Assembly (NCBI GenBank): GCA_030539295.1
Contig: JAUNSJ010000005.1
Location: forward strand, 1 to 64,000
DNA length: 64,000 nucleotides
Direction: 5' to 3'
DNA from: Planctomycetia bacterium
GTDB taxonomy: Bacteria; Planctomycetota; Planctomycetia; Pirellulales; Thermoguttaceae
Every line of letters starts with the position of its first letter. Positions within the stretch are counted from its first letter, which is position 1. This document shows positions 44,922 through 54,409 of the stretch, piece after piece. The notes under the pieces were generated by a model. That model was not told the DNA's origin, made no database searches, and worked only from the letters and a program-made list of their open reading frames with translations. A program made the position numbers and the translations under genes.

Positions 44922-46040
44922 TTATTTCAGCAGATCTTCTTCTTTGATCTGTACATTGATACATCCTGTCGCACCCGGCTCACCGGTGGCGATCCAAAAG
45001 ACGCCAGGCTCCGGTTCAAAGAAGAGCGGGTAACATATCCACGTTTCCATATCGCTCGTCGAAGGAGTCGTGGACGCTATTGTAACCGGCGGCGTCCAGG
45101 TCTTACCGTCATCAGACGAAAAGGACGCGGCCAGAATATTGCGCGGACGCAACCAGTCGTAATTGAGGTCCTTCACAATCCAGTCATTCGGGTCCGGCAC
45201 GTAATTAAAGGGCGGCAGATTTTCATCGCGATTCCAGAGGAGAATAAGACGTCCGTCGGCCAGGCGATTCAGTTCACCAAAGGAATTATTATTCTGGATT
45301 CCGGTCGATTCCGGCTTGGTCCAGGTTAGACCTTCATCGGTAGAAATGGATTTGTAAAATGTGCCTTTCGTCGTTCGAATCAACATGAAGATAGACCCGT
45401 CATTAAGCTGTACAAGCTTTGGTTCCAAGGCCCCGTCATGGTCATTGATTTTCGAATTTTCCACATCGACGACGGTCGTTTTCGTCCAGCTCTGGCCTTG
45501 ATCATCTGAGTAATAAACGGGAATCACATGATGCCATGGGACAATGGCCATGGTCGCTAAAACGATTCTTCCACTTTTGAGAACGACCATGGCCCGCAAA
45601 GCGCCAACCCAATCACGCTGGATCAAAAGTGGTTCGGACCAGGTTGCTCCGTTGTCCTTGCTAAAGATGGAATAGACAGGCATGACCCAGTCGGAAGGTT
45701 TCCCTTCGCCCCACTTTCCACCACTTTTTGTTTCTTTGCCATTGCAAAAAACGCACACAATAGTACCGTCACTGGTGCGAACAAGGCTCAGATCGCCTGC
45801 GAAGGAAAACTTATCAGCAGGAACAGCCGGCTTCGAGGTCCATGTTTTACCGCGGTCAAAGCTTGTTTTGACTTCTGTTTCCTGTAAGGTAAGTATCCCA
45901 TCATTCGCAATAGCGATAATGGGCTTTGTAAAAGAGACGGGACATGATTCCGCCTTAGTGTGCAACGTAATTACCGGATCGTCCGCAAACAGCGCACTCT
46001 GACAGAGCAGCAGACAAACAAACATACAAAACTTGTTCAT
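44922..46040 (-). CDS. Exported sialidase-like BNR-repeat protein
   Basis: The 372-aa product has a signal peptide ending ALFADD. Asp-box (BNR) repeats are visible as SKDNGATWSEP, SDDQGQSWTKT, STDEGLTWTKP and SSDDGKTWTPP, arranged as in the six-bladed propeller of exo-sialidase-like proteins. The N-terminal blade has FDRGKTWTSK. The true substrate could be sialic acids or other acidic sugars. It lies in the sigma/FecR block, 145 bases ahead of the PHP gene. Confidence 0.82.
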   Translation of the reverse strand: MNKFCMFVCLLLCQSALFADDPVITLHTKAESCPVSFTKPIIAIANDGILTLQETEVKTSFDRGKTWTSKPAVPADKFSFAGDLSLVRTSDGTIVCVFCNGKETKSGGKWGEGKPSDWVMPVYSIFSKDNGATWSEPLLIQRDWVGALRAMVVLKSGRIVLATMAIVPWHHVIPVYYSDDQGQSWTKTTVVDVENSKINDHDGALEPKLVQLNDGSIFMLIRTTKGTFYKSISTDEGLTWTKPESTGIQNNNSFGELNRLADGRLILLWNRDENLPPFNYVPDPNDWIVKDLNYDWLRPRNILAASFSSDDGKTWTPPVTIASTTPSTSDMETWICYPLFFEPEPGVFWIATGEPGATGCINVQIKEEDLLK

Positions 46041-46144
46041 TTTTTCTTCCCAGGGTTATTGTTCCGGTATCATTTGGCTTTTCCTCGCATAATATCCTTA
46101 TGCATGGCCGATTACCGGATAATACAGATTGACATCGAAGCTCG

Positions 46145-46183
46145 CAGTCGCATTATTCGTCCAATGAACGGACAATGCGACTG
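46145..46183. terminator. Hairpin after the lipoprotein gene
   Basis: CAGTCGCATT and AATGCGACTG form a 10-bp perfect stem with an inner GTCC/GGAC pair. The hairpin lies 14 bases past the minus-strand 46197 gene. No T-run follows. Confidence 0.45.
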
Positions 46184-46196
46184 TAAATCACAAACA

Positions 46197-46697
46197 TTAT
46201 TTCGCTGTTACCTGAATAGTGGCATTACCGCCTTTGGTTACAGTTATGGACAATGGCGTAGTAGTTACGGAATTATACTTTTCTGCAACTTCAGGAGGAA
46301 CGGATTTTTCAGCCTCTTCCATTTTTTTTGAATAGGCAATGGATTCATCCGGGCTCATTTTTGGATGCTTTTCCCGCGATAATTCTCCGGGAATCGTTAC
46401 GCGTTTACTCACAGTCACTTTAAACGTCCCGACCGGCGTGCCGGAATTTGAATAGTTACCGCGAGTGGTTGCCAGCGAAACGACGCCCTGGGCATCGGTA
46501 ATCCCTCCGGTCGCGGCATCAGAGGCCGTTTCCGGATAGAGCTGAACCGAGGCCTCGGGCAGCGGACTTCCGTCACGCATCACGGTTAAGGTAAGCGGGA
46601 CGGTCTCAGGAAATCCGTCTGGTTTCTGTGGACCGCCGCAACCACCAAGACAAATTACACACAGGTAAACGAGCAGCGTCGTAAAACTGTATTTCAT
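46197..46697 (-). CDS. Lipoprotein with carboxypeptidase-regulatory-like domain
   Basis: The 166-aa product starts at ATG 46697 behind AAGGAAG. The signal with lipobox LGGCGG (Cys near residue 20) makes it a lipoprotein. The mature part (PLTLTVMRDGSPLPEASVQL, then TDAQGVVSL) resembles the carboxypeptidase-regulatory or transthyretin-like fold, a frequent companion of DUF1559 proteins in planctomycetes. The role is unknown. It lies 48 bases from the DUF1559 gene on the same strand. Confidence 0.78.
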   Translation of the reverse strand: MKYSFTTLLVYLCVICLGGCGGPQKPDGFPETVPLTLTVMRDGSPLPEASVQLYPETASDAATGGITDAQGVVSLATTRGNYSNSGTPVGTFKVTVSKRVTIPGELSREKHPKMSPDESIAYSKKMEEAEKSVPPEVAEKYNSVTTTPLSITVTKGGNATIQVTAK

Positions 46698-46744
46698 TAT
46701 TCTTCCTTACTTGTGATTTATAAACTTTCACTTTGAATTATTTT

Positions 46745-47863
46745 TTACAGTGATGCCGTTTCGCCGCCGTCGACACTCCCCATGGCACCCCAAATACCGT
46801 AAGGACTCGCACCTGATTTGCCTGACATACCAATATTATAATTCGGATTGGTCGTCGCGTCATATTTTCCCGCGTCAATCGTGTCGGACACGAAACGCAC
46901 ACTGCCATCGCAAAGCAGCGCGTTCACACCGCCGGAATGATAGCTGGAGGCCGTATTCAGGTGGTTACCAGCCCCATGTGTCGATCCATTCGTCACACAG
47001 GACGGTGCATTAGGCGGGAGCACGGCAAAAAAACCACAATTGGAAATCGTTGGGCAATAGGGAAATACCGAATGAATGAGGTAAGTTTCACTGGTGTAAG
47101 CTGATTTAAAAACCTTTTTATCGGTTGTATCCGCTGCCGATAGACAGTTAGCCGGCGTTATGGTATTCGTAGTAAAACGGGCCAGGTTTCCTTTGATAAG
47201 GTTGCCTTCATAAGCTACTCCTATGCCCATTTCCGAATAGGCGAGTGTATTGGAAGAACCATCGACGAGCGTTGAAAAACTGGTCCACAGATAAACGTTT
47301 TTGAACAGTCCGCGATGTGGTTTTTCCCAAGAAAAACCCGTTGTAGAACCGGTCGTCGCAAAAGATACTGCATCGTTGTATGAGTCACCAAAGCAGCCGG
47401 CGTAGGAGCAGTTCGTTAAGTTCTTTTGCTCGTAGGCTTCGGCATTTTTATTGGGATCAGAAGGGCAGATCATGTAGTTTATTTGGCCCTTTAAACCAGT
47501 AGCCTCCGTGAGGCCTGTTGATATCCCATGTTTATTAGACTGCTGAATCATGGAATAACGCGACTGCTGCTCACAAAACGGAAGCAGGGCAGCCATCGGA
47601 TTGAACATATTTTGACGGTTGTGTATTTTAGACACCTGCAGTGACGCCGAAGGGAACGCGAAATAGGCATCGTGATAATTGTGCAGACCTACGCCAATCT
47701 GTTTGAGATTGTTCGTGCACTGCATACGGCGTGCCGCTTCTCGCGCGGCTTGTACGGCGGGCAGGAGCAAGGCGATTAAGATTCCGATAATCGCAATGAC
47801 CACCAGAAGTTCCACCAGGGTAAAACCCAGGACCCGCTTGATTTGTTCCATGGTTCGTTTCAT
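46745..47863 (-). CDS. DUF1559 pilin-like protein
   Basis: The 372-aa product starts at ATG 47863 behind AAAGGAA; ATG 47851 is an alternative. It has a prepilin motif ([20 protein letters not shown]) and the family signature [20 protein letters not shown]. The C-terminus has [21 protein letters not shown]1559 proteins are a hallmark of Planctomycetes and are thought to be surface pseudopilin-like proteins. The likely location is the cell surface. It lies directly downstream of a sigma/FecR pair, so it may be controlled by it. Confidence 0.93.
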   Translation of the reverse strand: MKRTMEQIKRVLGFTLVELLVVIAIIGILIALLLPAVQAAREAARRMQCTNNLKQIGVGLHNYHDAYFAFPSASLQVSKIHNRQNMFNPMAALLPFCEQQSRYSMIQQSNKHGISTGLTEATGLKGQINYMICPSDPNKNAEAYEQKNLTNCSYAGCFGDSYNDAVSFATTGSTTGFSWEKPHRGLFKNVYLWTSFSTLVDGSSNTLAYSEMGIGVAYEGNLIKGNLARFTTNTITPANCLSAADTTDKKVFKSAYTSETYLIHSVFPYCPTISNCGFFAVLPPNAPSCVTNGSTHGAGNHLNTASSYHSGGVNALLCDGSVRFVSDTIDAGKYDATTNPNYNIGMSGKSGASPYGIWGAMGSVDGGETASL

Positions 47864-47991
47864 GTTGCGTTCCTTTCACAAAAAAAGGTTTTTATTGTGG
47901 TCTTGTCAGACCGTTTGGTTTTGTCCGCCCCCTCACTTCGTTTACCCCCTGTTTTCGACACGCGGCACGATAGAGTTAACACGGCAAACCG

Positions 47992-49887
47992 TTATTTTCC
48001 GGTGGCAACCCGGAATTCGTCAATGGCCCCGTCAAATTGCGGGCCGTTACCTTTAAGGACTTCCCGGGGTGCGCGTCCGATCAGGCATTCGCCGGGAACG
48101 AGGTCGAGTGGCTCTTTCCACGGGACCTTTGAAATCAGCCGGGCATTCACAAAATGGGAAACGGTTCCTTCGTCGGCGTCGATAATAACGGAAATTTTGT
48201 ACCAGACGCCGCAGTCGCGAACGGTCATGACCGCCTTACTGGAGTAGAGTTCCGCATGGTCCTTACGATCGGTAACGAAGAGCAGGAGTTCGCCGGTCCG
48301 GCAAATCTGCCACAGGAAGGCGCCTGGCACTTTCAGGAAATTCCGACTGGCACAGAGCGTATTTTCCTGCGTTCCCAAATGGTCAAAACGGATATTGGCC
48401 GTAAGGACCAGACGTCGAAAACTACCGTCGAGATGAAAAACACATTCGGAGCTTTGACTGCTAAAGCCGAGCGCCTCGCGGTTGTGCCAGCGCCCTTCGG
48501 CTATGTGCACTCCGGTCACGTCCAGCTCGGGACATTGTGCCCGGCCCGCCAGTGATGAGTTCGGAATACGATTGCCCTGACGATTGTCGGCGTCGAATCG
48601 GACGAGCAGATTCGGGTCGGCGTCGAGTACCAGGTCCGACTGCTCTTTCTCCTTACGCAATTTTGCAACGTAGGCGGTCAGCTGCGCAGTAAAGGCATCC
48701 AAAGTCGTAAATCGAGGTGTCTTTGTGCGGTATTTCTCGCCGGTCCCTTTGCGACTGACCTGAATCGTTTCCCCGGTTGTTATGGGGACAGGATCGGTAT
48801 CAGAGGTCGTAATTTCGACCAGGCCTTTATTCGTTTCAACCGCAAGCTCATTCTGGCCAACAGAGACGAAAAATTCCGTACCGCGGTCCCGGACCGTGCC
48901 GAGCGGCGTATTAACCGTAAAGCCGGTTGCCGATTGCGGAATCGTCGCGCTCAATCGGCCTTGCGTGCAGAAGGTATCCAGAGCACCCTTAATCGCAAAC
49001 TGGCCCGGCCCCTGCAGAACAACAACGGCGCCATTTTTGAATTCGATTTTTGCCATGCCCTTTTCCAGAGCTAATTCGCCTGTCTCAAGACTCTGCCCCC
49101 GCTTGTACTTCGTACTCTCGGGCGCCCAGTCGGGGTCGACCAGTTCGGTAACGCGGGCCACAGGCAGAAATTCCTCGGTCGGCTCAACCATCGCGGGCGG
49201 GGTTAGCTCGCGGCGGTGAAGTTCCCACTGACTCTCCTGATACACGGCCACTCCGATGAGTATGGCCACGGCGACACTGCCAATGAGGAAGAAATCACTC
49301 AAGGTCCACTTATGCGGTTTCCGTTTGACGGGGATACGGCGTCGCTCTTCCCGCTCTTCCAACTTGCGCAGGACGGCGAACGGGTCGTAATCTTCGTTCT
49401 GCTGTTTTGCGTTCGACTGCGGTACGTTCGAAACGGGTACGGCCATACGGGCACGATAAGCGGCGACCTCTTCCGGCGACATTTGCGCAATGGGTTTCTC
49501 CGCGTTCTGTAAGCGGACCAGTTCATCCCAATCCAGCTCCACGGACGACGCGGTCTCGGCGGCGGGGGCAGTGGCTTTGCTGGCGGCGGGGGCCGTGACG
49601 GCAGGAGCAGGCACGGCGACCGCGGGCTTGGCAGGTGTCTCGGGCAGCTCCATTGTGGTTAAAGCCTTGGCAAAGAGTTCGGCGGACGTCTTGCGGTCGC
49701 CGGCGGTGGTACCACGCTTTGCCTCTTTGAGCCAGGCGTCGACGAGCAGATTCGCCTTGAGAGCGGCCACGACGTTCTTATTGCTCCGGAGCAGTGCCAG
49801 GAGTTCACGCGACTCCTCTTGCGTCAGGTCGCCCTGAACATAGCGAGAAATGAGGTAGTGCGGGGAATTTCGTCTGATTTCGGTCAT
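47992..49887 (-). CDS. FecR/LamG membrane anti-sigma-type regulator
   Basis: The 631-aa protein overlaps the sigma-factor gene by four bases. The N-terminal 40 residues (YLISRYVQGDLTQEESRELLAL) form the anti-sigma-type helical domain. A Pro/Ala-rich section and one membrane helix (LSDFFLIGSVAVAILIGVAV, near residue 205) follow. Outside lie a FecR domain (KIEFKNGAVVVLQGPGQFAI, TVNTPLGTVRDRGTEFFVSV) and a C-terminal LamG-like lectin fold (IPNSSLAGRAQCPELDVTGV). The lectin end suggests that it binds polysaccharide and controls the partner sigma factor. This is the typical planctomycete layout. Confidence 0.88.
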   Translation of the reverse strand: MTEIRRNSPHYLISRYVQGDLTQEESRELLALLRSNKNVVAALKANLLVDAWLKEAKRGTTAGDRKTSAELFAKALTTMELPETPAKPAVAVPAPAVTAPAASKATAPAAETASSVELDWDELVRLQNAEKPIAQMSPEEVAAYRARMAVPVSNVPQSNAKQQNEDYDPFAVLRKLEEREERRRIPVKRKPHKWTLSDFFLIGSVAVAILIGVAVYQESQWELHRRELTPPAMVEPTEEFLPVARVTELVDPDWAPESTKYKRGQSLETGELALEKGMAKIEFKNGAVVVLQGPGQFAIKGALDTFCTQGRLSATIPQSATGFTVNTPLGTVRDRGTEFFVSVGQNELAVETNKGLVEITTSDTDPVPITTGETIQVSRKGTGEKYRTKTPRFTTLDAFTAQLTAYVAKLRKEKEQSDLVLDADPNLLVRFDADNRQGNRIPNSSLAGRAQCPELDVTGVHIAEGRWHNREALGFSSQSSECVFHLDGSFRRLVLTANIRFDHLGTQENTLCASRNFLKVPGAFLWQICRTGELLLFVTDRKDHAELYSSKAVMTVRDCGVWYKISVIIDADEGTVSHFVNARLISKVPWKEPLDLVPGECLIGRAPREVLKGNGPQFDGAIDEFRVATGK

Positions 49888-50441
49888 TGTTCCGCCTCCA
49901 GGACTCCGTTCACACAGTCTTGCAATTGGGCTCTTGCCCGACTGGCCTGCATATAGAGCGCTTCGGTGGACTTATTCAGAAGGACCGCAAGGTCGGAATA
50001 GGAGTTTTCCTCGAAATAGAGTTTCTCCAGGAGCATTCTGCTCTCCGGACTCAGTTTGGCCAGGCAGCTGCGTAAGGCGTCCAGCTTGTCTTCCAGCGAG
50101 CAATAAGAGGCATGAAAGGCTTCGTCGTCGATGAGTTCGGTGTGGAGGAACTCGGCCACGGCGCGGAGTGCCTCGGGCGTCTGCCGGGCCTGACTCTTCC
50201 AGACCCGGGCAGCCATATTGCGCGTAATCGACTTCAAAAGCGGCTTGACCTTCTCCTCACAGTAGTCCCAGGTCGCCACATTTTCCATAAAGCAGACATA
50301 AGCGTCATGAGCAATGTCTTCCGAGAGCGAGGCAACCGGAGCGGCGGCAAAAGCGACACTTCGGACGTAACCGTAGTACTTCATAAAGACTTCGGTCGCT
50401 TCCTGTTGTGTCAGTTTGCGAGTTGTTTGTAACGATTCCAT
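49884..50441 (-). CDS. ECF sigma factor, planctomycete type
   Basis: The 185-aa protein starts at ATG 50441, with TTG 50447 as a less likely alternative. Region 2 (LSEDIAHDAYVCFMENV, then VKPLLKSITRNMAAR) and region 4 (LAKLSPESRMLLEKLYFEEN, then LNKSTEALYMQASRAR) are visible; no region 3 or 1 is present. It directs RNA polymerase to an ECF regulon and is held by the overlapping FecR protein at 47992. The regulon probably includes the envelope block at 43-48 kb. The promoter sequence cannot be read reliably. Confidence 0.88.
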   Translation of the reverse strand: MESLQTTRKLTQQEATEVFMKYYGYVRSVAFAAAPVASLSEDIAHDAYVCFMENVATWDYCEEKVKPLLKSITRNMAARVWKSQARQTPEALRAVAEFLHTELIDDEAFHASYCSLEDKLDALRSCLAKLSPESRMLLEKLYFEENSYSDLAVLLNKSTEALYMQASRARAQLQDCVNGVLEAEQ

Positions 50442-50531
50442 AACCAAGCGTTTCCAATCTCATGCCAGGGCAAAAATTCCGCCTCTGTAGTAAAGATCAA
50501 TTCCCAGAGGGAAATCTAACAGAAAAAACAC

Positions 50532-50571
50532 GAAAAAAACCTTTTTTTCCAAAAATTTTTTTAAAAGGTTC
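50532..50571 (-). terminator. Intrinsic terminator after lplA
   Basis: On the minus strand AACCTTTT and AAAAGGTT pair and are followed by a T-run. It lies about 10 bases past the stop of the minus-strand lplA-like gene and upstream of the sigma-factor gene. Confidence 0.6.
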
Positions 50572-50579
50572 GAAAAAGG

Positions 50580-51545
50580 TCAGGAGCGAATGGCGAAAAT
50601 GGCCTGAATCTCGGGCGTCTCAAGCACCGCGTCGATCAGGTGGTCGTCGGGCACCTGACCAGTCAGTCGGGTAATCACATCGTTTGGATCCCCGGCGGCA
50701 AAGAAGTCCCCCCGAACTTCGCCGCCAGCAATAAGTCCATGCACAACATGGAGATACAGTTCAATTTTACCCCAGGAAAACCGCTTGGCGAAATGAAAAT
50801 CACTCGCAGGCGACTGACCGAAATTCCAGGACCAGGTCGCATACTTCGCGCCGGCAAGCTTCTCAGCAGCGGCGAAAAGAGCCGGGTCGAGCGAACGGGC
50901 CTGGATCGCTCCGAACCCGGTCAGCTTCGTCTGGAGTAGCCTTTTGAAGTCGGCTACCGTTCGCAGCGGACTGCCCGGCGGCAGAGACTCCTTTATATTC
51001 GTCACGCGGGAACGGACCGAAGCGACGGCCTTCGACTGGAATTTATCCGGCGCAACCCGCAGAGCACACGCCATATCGTCGAGCCGAACGTCGAACAGGA
51101 GCGTGCCATGATGCAAGACGCGGCCTCGCACCCGCATCTGTGCACTACCGGAAATCTTTCTGCCGTTTACAATGAGATCATTTCGCCCCGACGATTCCAC
51201 AGGCAGGCCAGCCGACTTTAAGACGGTACATACCGGTTGAATAAACTGGGTAAAATCAATCTCGCAAGACCCCTGACGCGAGGGGGAAAGAATACTGTAG
51301 TTCAAATTTCCCAGGTCGTGATAGACGGCCCCGCCGCCGGTTAAACGACGGACAACGTGCAGATCCCGCTCTCGGACGAACTCCAGATTGAGTTCCCCAA
51401 ACGTGTTCTGGTATCGACCGAGAACGATGGTCGGCTCATTTTGCCAAAGCAAAAGAACCGGTTCCACGTCCGCACGATGGAGGAGAATTTCCTCCAGGGC
51501 CAAATTAAAATACGGGTTGACACCCGAATGCTCGTAATAAATCAT
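50580..51545 (-). CDS. lplA: Lipoate-protein ligase A-type protein
   Basis: The 321-aa enzyme has the LplA signature: NPYFNLALEEILL, VVRRLTGGGAVYHD and GRNDLIVNGRKISGSAQM (catalytic Lys). It attaches free lipoate, via lipoyl-AMP, to carrier domains of dehydrogenase complexes in the cytoplasm. It overlaps the upstream glycosyltransferase gene (stop at 51542) by four bases. The carboxy-terminal accessory domain is complete. Confidence 0.92.
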   Translation of the reverse strand: MIYYEHSGVNPYFNLALEEILLHRADVEPVLLLWQNEPTIVLGRYQNTFGELNLEFVRERDLHVVRRLTGGGAVYHDLGNLNYSILSPSRQGSCEIDFTQFIQPVCTVLKSAGLPVESSGRNDLIVNGRKISGSAQMRVRGRVLHHGTLLFDVRLDDMACALRVAPDKFQSKAVASVRSRVTNIKESLPPGSPLRTVADFKRLLQTKLTGFGAIQARSLDPALFAAAEKLAGAKYATWSWNFGQSPASDFHFAKRFSWGKIELYLHVVHGLIAGGEVRGDFFAAGDPNDVITRLTGQVPDDHLIDAVLETPEIQAIFAIRS

Positions 51546-52546
51546 GACTTCCCTGCCGGGTCCGAGGCCAATCCGTCGGGGGCGTCCTCGAATCCGATGG
51601 TCTTCTTGACGGAATACTCGCGGCCTTCCCGGTGCTGATAGGACAGGAGCAGCTCGGCAATAACACCCACCGAGAGGAGCTGTCCGCCCAGGAGCATGAG
51701 CGCGGCGGAGTAAATCACGGCTGGGCGACCACTTAAGTTATAGACCTGTTCAAACCCGAAGCAGGGAATGCGAGAGCAGAGCCAGCACGCGGCCAGCCAG
51801 CAGAGCATTACACTGCCAATGCCAAACGCGGTCAGGCCAAGCGTTCCGAGGACATGCTGCGGACGCTGCCCGTACCCGGTAACCAGCTTAACGGTCAAGA
51901 GGTCGAGAAACCCCTTGGCGAACCGTGTGAAACCGTACTTCGAGCGGCCGAACTGCCGTGCCCTGTGCGCAATGACTTTTTCGCCCACACGATAGCCGCG
52001 TGCCTGGGCCAAGACAGGAATGAAACGATGCTGCTCGCCGTAAATCCTGATCTCATCGAAGATTTCACGCCGATAACACTTCATTCCACAATTGTGGTCG
52101 TGCAGATGGACACCGGTAAGATGACTCACCATCCAATTAAAAACACGACTCGGAAAGACCTTGTGCCAAGGGTCGTAGCGCCGCTTCTTCCAACCGGAAA
52201 CAACGTCATAGCCCGAATTCAGGACCTCCAGGAAGTCGGGAATTTCACGCGGGTCGTCCTGGAGATCGGCGTCCATGGAGAAGACGACCGGCAGACTGGC
52301 TGCGTGGAACCCGACGTCAAGAGCGGCCGCCTTGCCAAAATTTCGGCGAAATCGAATCGCTTTGACCCGGGCATCGTCCGCGACAATCGATTCAATCACG
52401 GACCAACTGGAATCGCTCGAGCCGTCGTCGACGAAAATTATCTCGACCGTGTCAAGGTTGCTGTCCGCAGTTTGCACAATCTCTTGATACAGCTCAAGTA
52501 AACTTTCGGCCTCGTTATAAACGGGTATGACGAGAGAATATTTCAT
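51542..52546 (-). CDS. Family 2 glycosyltransferase, polyprenol-phosphate type
   Basis: The 334-aa membrane protein has the GT2 start MKYSLVIPVYNEAESL, DDGSSDSSW and VFSMDADLQDDPREIP (DxD motif), followed by HDHNCGMKCYRREI. Two C-terminal transmembrane helices (LGLTAFGIGSVMLCWLAACW and AVIYSAALMLLGGQLLSVGV) match the dolichol/undecaprenyl-phosphate glycosyltransferases (DPM1/GtrB/ArnC-like). It transfers a sugar to a lipid carrier at the cytoplasmic membrane. It overlaps lplA, although the functions are unrelated. Confidence 0.9.
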   Translation of the reverse strand: MKYSLVIPVYNEAESLLELYQEIVQTADSNLDTVEIIFVDDGSSDSSWSVIESIVADDARVKAIRFRRNFGKAAALDVGFHAASLPVVFSMDADLQDDPREIPDFLEVLNSGYDVVSGWKKRRYDPWHKVFPSRVFNWMVSHLTGVHLHDHNCGMKCYRREIFDEIRIYGEQHRFIPVLAQARGYRVGEKVIAHRARQFGRSKYGFTRFAKGFLDLLTVKLVTGYGQRPQHVLGTLGLTAFGIGSVMLCWLAACWLCSRIPCFGFEQVYNLSGRPAVIYSAALMLLGGQLLSVGVIAELLLSYQHREGREYSVKKTIGFEDAPDGLASDPAGKS

Positions 52547-52723
52547 GGCGGCTCCTTGTGTATGTTGTCTATTTTACCTAAATTACATATAGTATAGGGT
52601 TGCTTTAGGTTCGGTTCTTTTATTTTACCAAAAAATCCGCATAATCCAACGGAACGAGAACAAGTTTTTAGAAAAAAATGGAGTTTTTCGTTCCGGGGGA
52701 TGGTAAAAGAATTGGGAAGAGTG

Positions 52724-53009
52724 TATAATATAGCCAATAAAGGATTGTTGCGCAAGCTATCTTGAAGGAGATAGCTTTGTGACAATTAAGTAAAAAAGTG
52801 AAGATAAGCAAAATAAAAGCCGTTTCTTCCCCGCGTAAGTGCGTGGCGGAAGGGACGAACCCAAGGCTTGGCTTGCTTATTGGTAAAAAAGAAGAAGAGG
52901 ATCAGGGCCAGACCGGCCCCCTGTCTGACCTGTTTTGTACAGGCGCGGCGGTTGCACGCGTCAAGCGGTCAGGCGGGTAAGAAGATCGAGTAAAAGGAGA
53001 GAAATAACA
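52724..53009 (+). promoter_or_regulatory. Structured leader before the TIGR03000-like gene
   Basis: A TATAAT (52724-52729; weak TGGTAA at -35 position) precedes a 280-base leader. AAGCTATCT (52754-52762) and AGATAGCTT (52769-52777) form a 9-bp stem whose loop and 3' arm contain GAAGGAG. This is followed by GTG ACA ATT AAG TAA, a four-codon frame. GC-rich inverted segments follow. A conditionally folded or translated leader is possible. Confidence 0.35.
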
Positions 53010-54374
53010 ATGAAAACGAGTCGTTTAGTGGGTCTGATGGGGCTCATGCTGGTAGTACTGGCGGTTTCGGCCAGTGTTTCGTATGGTTTCCACGGGAATC
53101 GTGGCGTTCCGTCGGCCATGTACTATGCGGATACGGAGAGTTGGACCCCCTACAGCCAGGACGGCTTTAATCCTTACGCCGGTTACGAGCCGGGAACGCA
53201 GATGATTCATCCGTTCAATGCGCCGACCCCGTGGAGCTATCGTGCCTGGAATCGGAAGCTGGTCAGTCCGGCGCCGCCTCTTTCCTACGAGTACAATGGC
53301 CAGACCTATGGCTATAATCCGTTTGCAACTTACGGGACGTCGTCCTACGGAACGTCGTTCGGAAAACGTGGCGTACTTCGTCGCGGCGTCGCTGTCGGCG
53401 TTCCCTGCGAGGAATGCGAGAAAGAGGTTACTCCTGCCGCGCCTGTCGCTCCGGAAGAAACGGAAGCAGTACCCGCAGAGGAGCAGCCCGCAGCGGAGCC
53501 GGCTTTGAGCTATGCGACGAGTGACACCGGCATGGCTTATGGCCAGGAATACGTACCGGAATTCGCCGAAGGGGATACTTTTTACGGTGATTCCTTCGAT
53601 TGCGGCGGTTGTGGTGCGTGTGACATGTGCTGCGACCCGTGTTTTGATATGTGTTGTGACCCGTGTTTCGATACGGTTGTCGCCCCCAAGCGATCCTGGG
53701 GTCTGTTCAGCGGTTGCAAGCTTTTCGGCAATACGAAGAGCTGGTTCTCCAAGCTTTCGTGCAAGAAGTCGTTCTGCTCCAGTTCGTTCAACGATGCCTG
53801 GTTTGTTGACGATTGCTGCTTCCCGTGCTGTGACCCGTGTGCTGTCTGTTGCGACCCGTGCGCTGTTTGCTGTGATCCGTGCTGCGGAGCGGGCTTCGGT
53901 GAGATGGGAACCGGTTCCTGCTGTGGACAGACGGAAGGGGAATCGACCTTGATTGAAGATGGTTCGCTCTCGGCGCCGGTTCCGCCTACGCCTGAAGAAA
54001 CGAATCCGGCCCCTACGCCGACTGGCATCGAAGCGACGACCCCTGCCGACTCCGGCCAGATTAGCGTCCCGGCTTATCCGTCGGCTCCGGCTCCGGCCGC
54101 GAATCCGGCCTCGGGCGTGATTAATATGCTGGTCCCGGAAGACGCCGTTGTTTATATTAATGGCTACAAGACGAAACTGACCGGAACCGAGCGTAGTTTT
54201 ACAGCGAACCATCTGGAAGAGGGTCAGTCGTATGAGTTCGAGGTCTGCGTGGTTTCGTCGGTTAATGGAGAAGTCGTCCAGCAGGTCAAGAGTACCGTTT
54301 TAACAGCGGGTTCGTTTTCCACATTGGCGTTCAATGAGGCAAGCAATCAGCTGGGCACCGTTGCACTGAAATAA
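53010..54374 (+). CDS. Exported Cys-rich TIGR03000-like protein
   Basis: The 454-aa product starts at ATG 53010 behind AAAAGGAG. The signal peptide ends SVSYGFHG. Residues about 196-220 and 268-294 contain tandem CCDPC-type repeats (CCDPCFDMCCDPCFD and CCDPCAVCCDPCAVC). The last about 85 residues (VINMLVPEDAVVYINGYK) are similar to the TIGR03000 domain of planctomycete surface proteins. About 32 Cys make extensive disulfide bonding or metal binding likely. Related Cys-rich proteins in planctomycetes are sometimes proposed as cell-wall (sacculus) components; here that is inference. Confidence 0.8.
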   Translation: MKTSRLVGLMGLMLVVLAVSASVSYGFHGNRGVPSAMYYADTESWTPYSQDGFNPYAGYEPGTQMIHPFNAPTPWSYRAWNRKLVSPAPPLSYEYNGQTYGYNPFATYGTSSYGTSFGKRGVLRRGVAVGVPCEECEKEVTPAAPVAPEETEAVPAEEQPAAEPALSYATSDTGMAYGQEYVPEFAEGDTFYGDSFDCGGCGACDMCCDPCFDMCCDPCFDTVVAPKRSWGLFSGCKLFGNTKSWFSKLSCKKSFCSSSFNDAWFVDDCCFPCCDPCAVCCDPCAVCCDPCCGAGFGEMGTGSCCGQTEGESTLIEDGSLSAPVPPTPEETNPAPTPTGIEATTPADSGQISVPAYPSAPAPAANPASGVINMLVPEDAVVYINGYKTKLTGTERSFTANHLEEGQSYEFEVCVVSSVNGEVVQQVKSTVLTAGSFSTLAFNEASNQLGTVALK

Positions 54375-54409
54375 GCGAATTTTTTGAGAATAGACAAGGC
54401 AGGTCTTTG

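Noticed and set aside
52798-52980. 60-codon frame in the leader of the TIGR03000-like gene
   Set aside because: GTG start without ribosome-binding site and GC-rich hairpin-forming content; it more likely belongs to the leader.
53025-54212. 395-codon minus-strand open frame
   Set aside because: Opposite the Cys-rich TIGR03000-like gene; Arg-rich composition typical of an antisense shadow.
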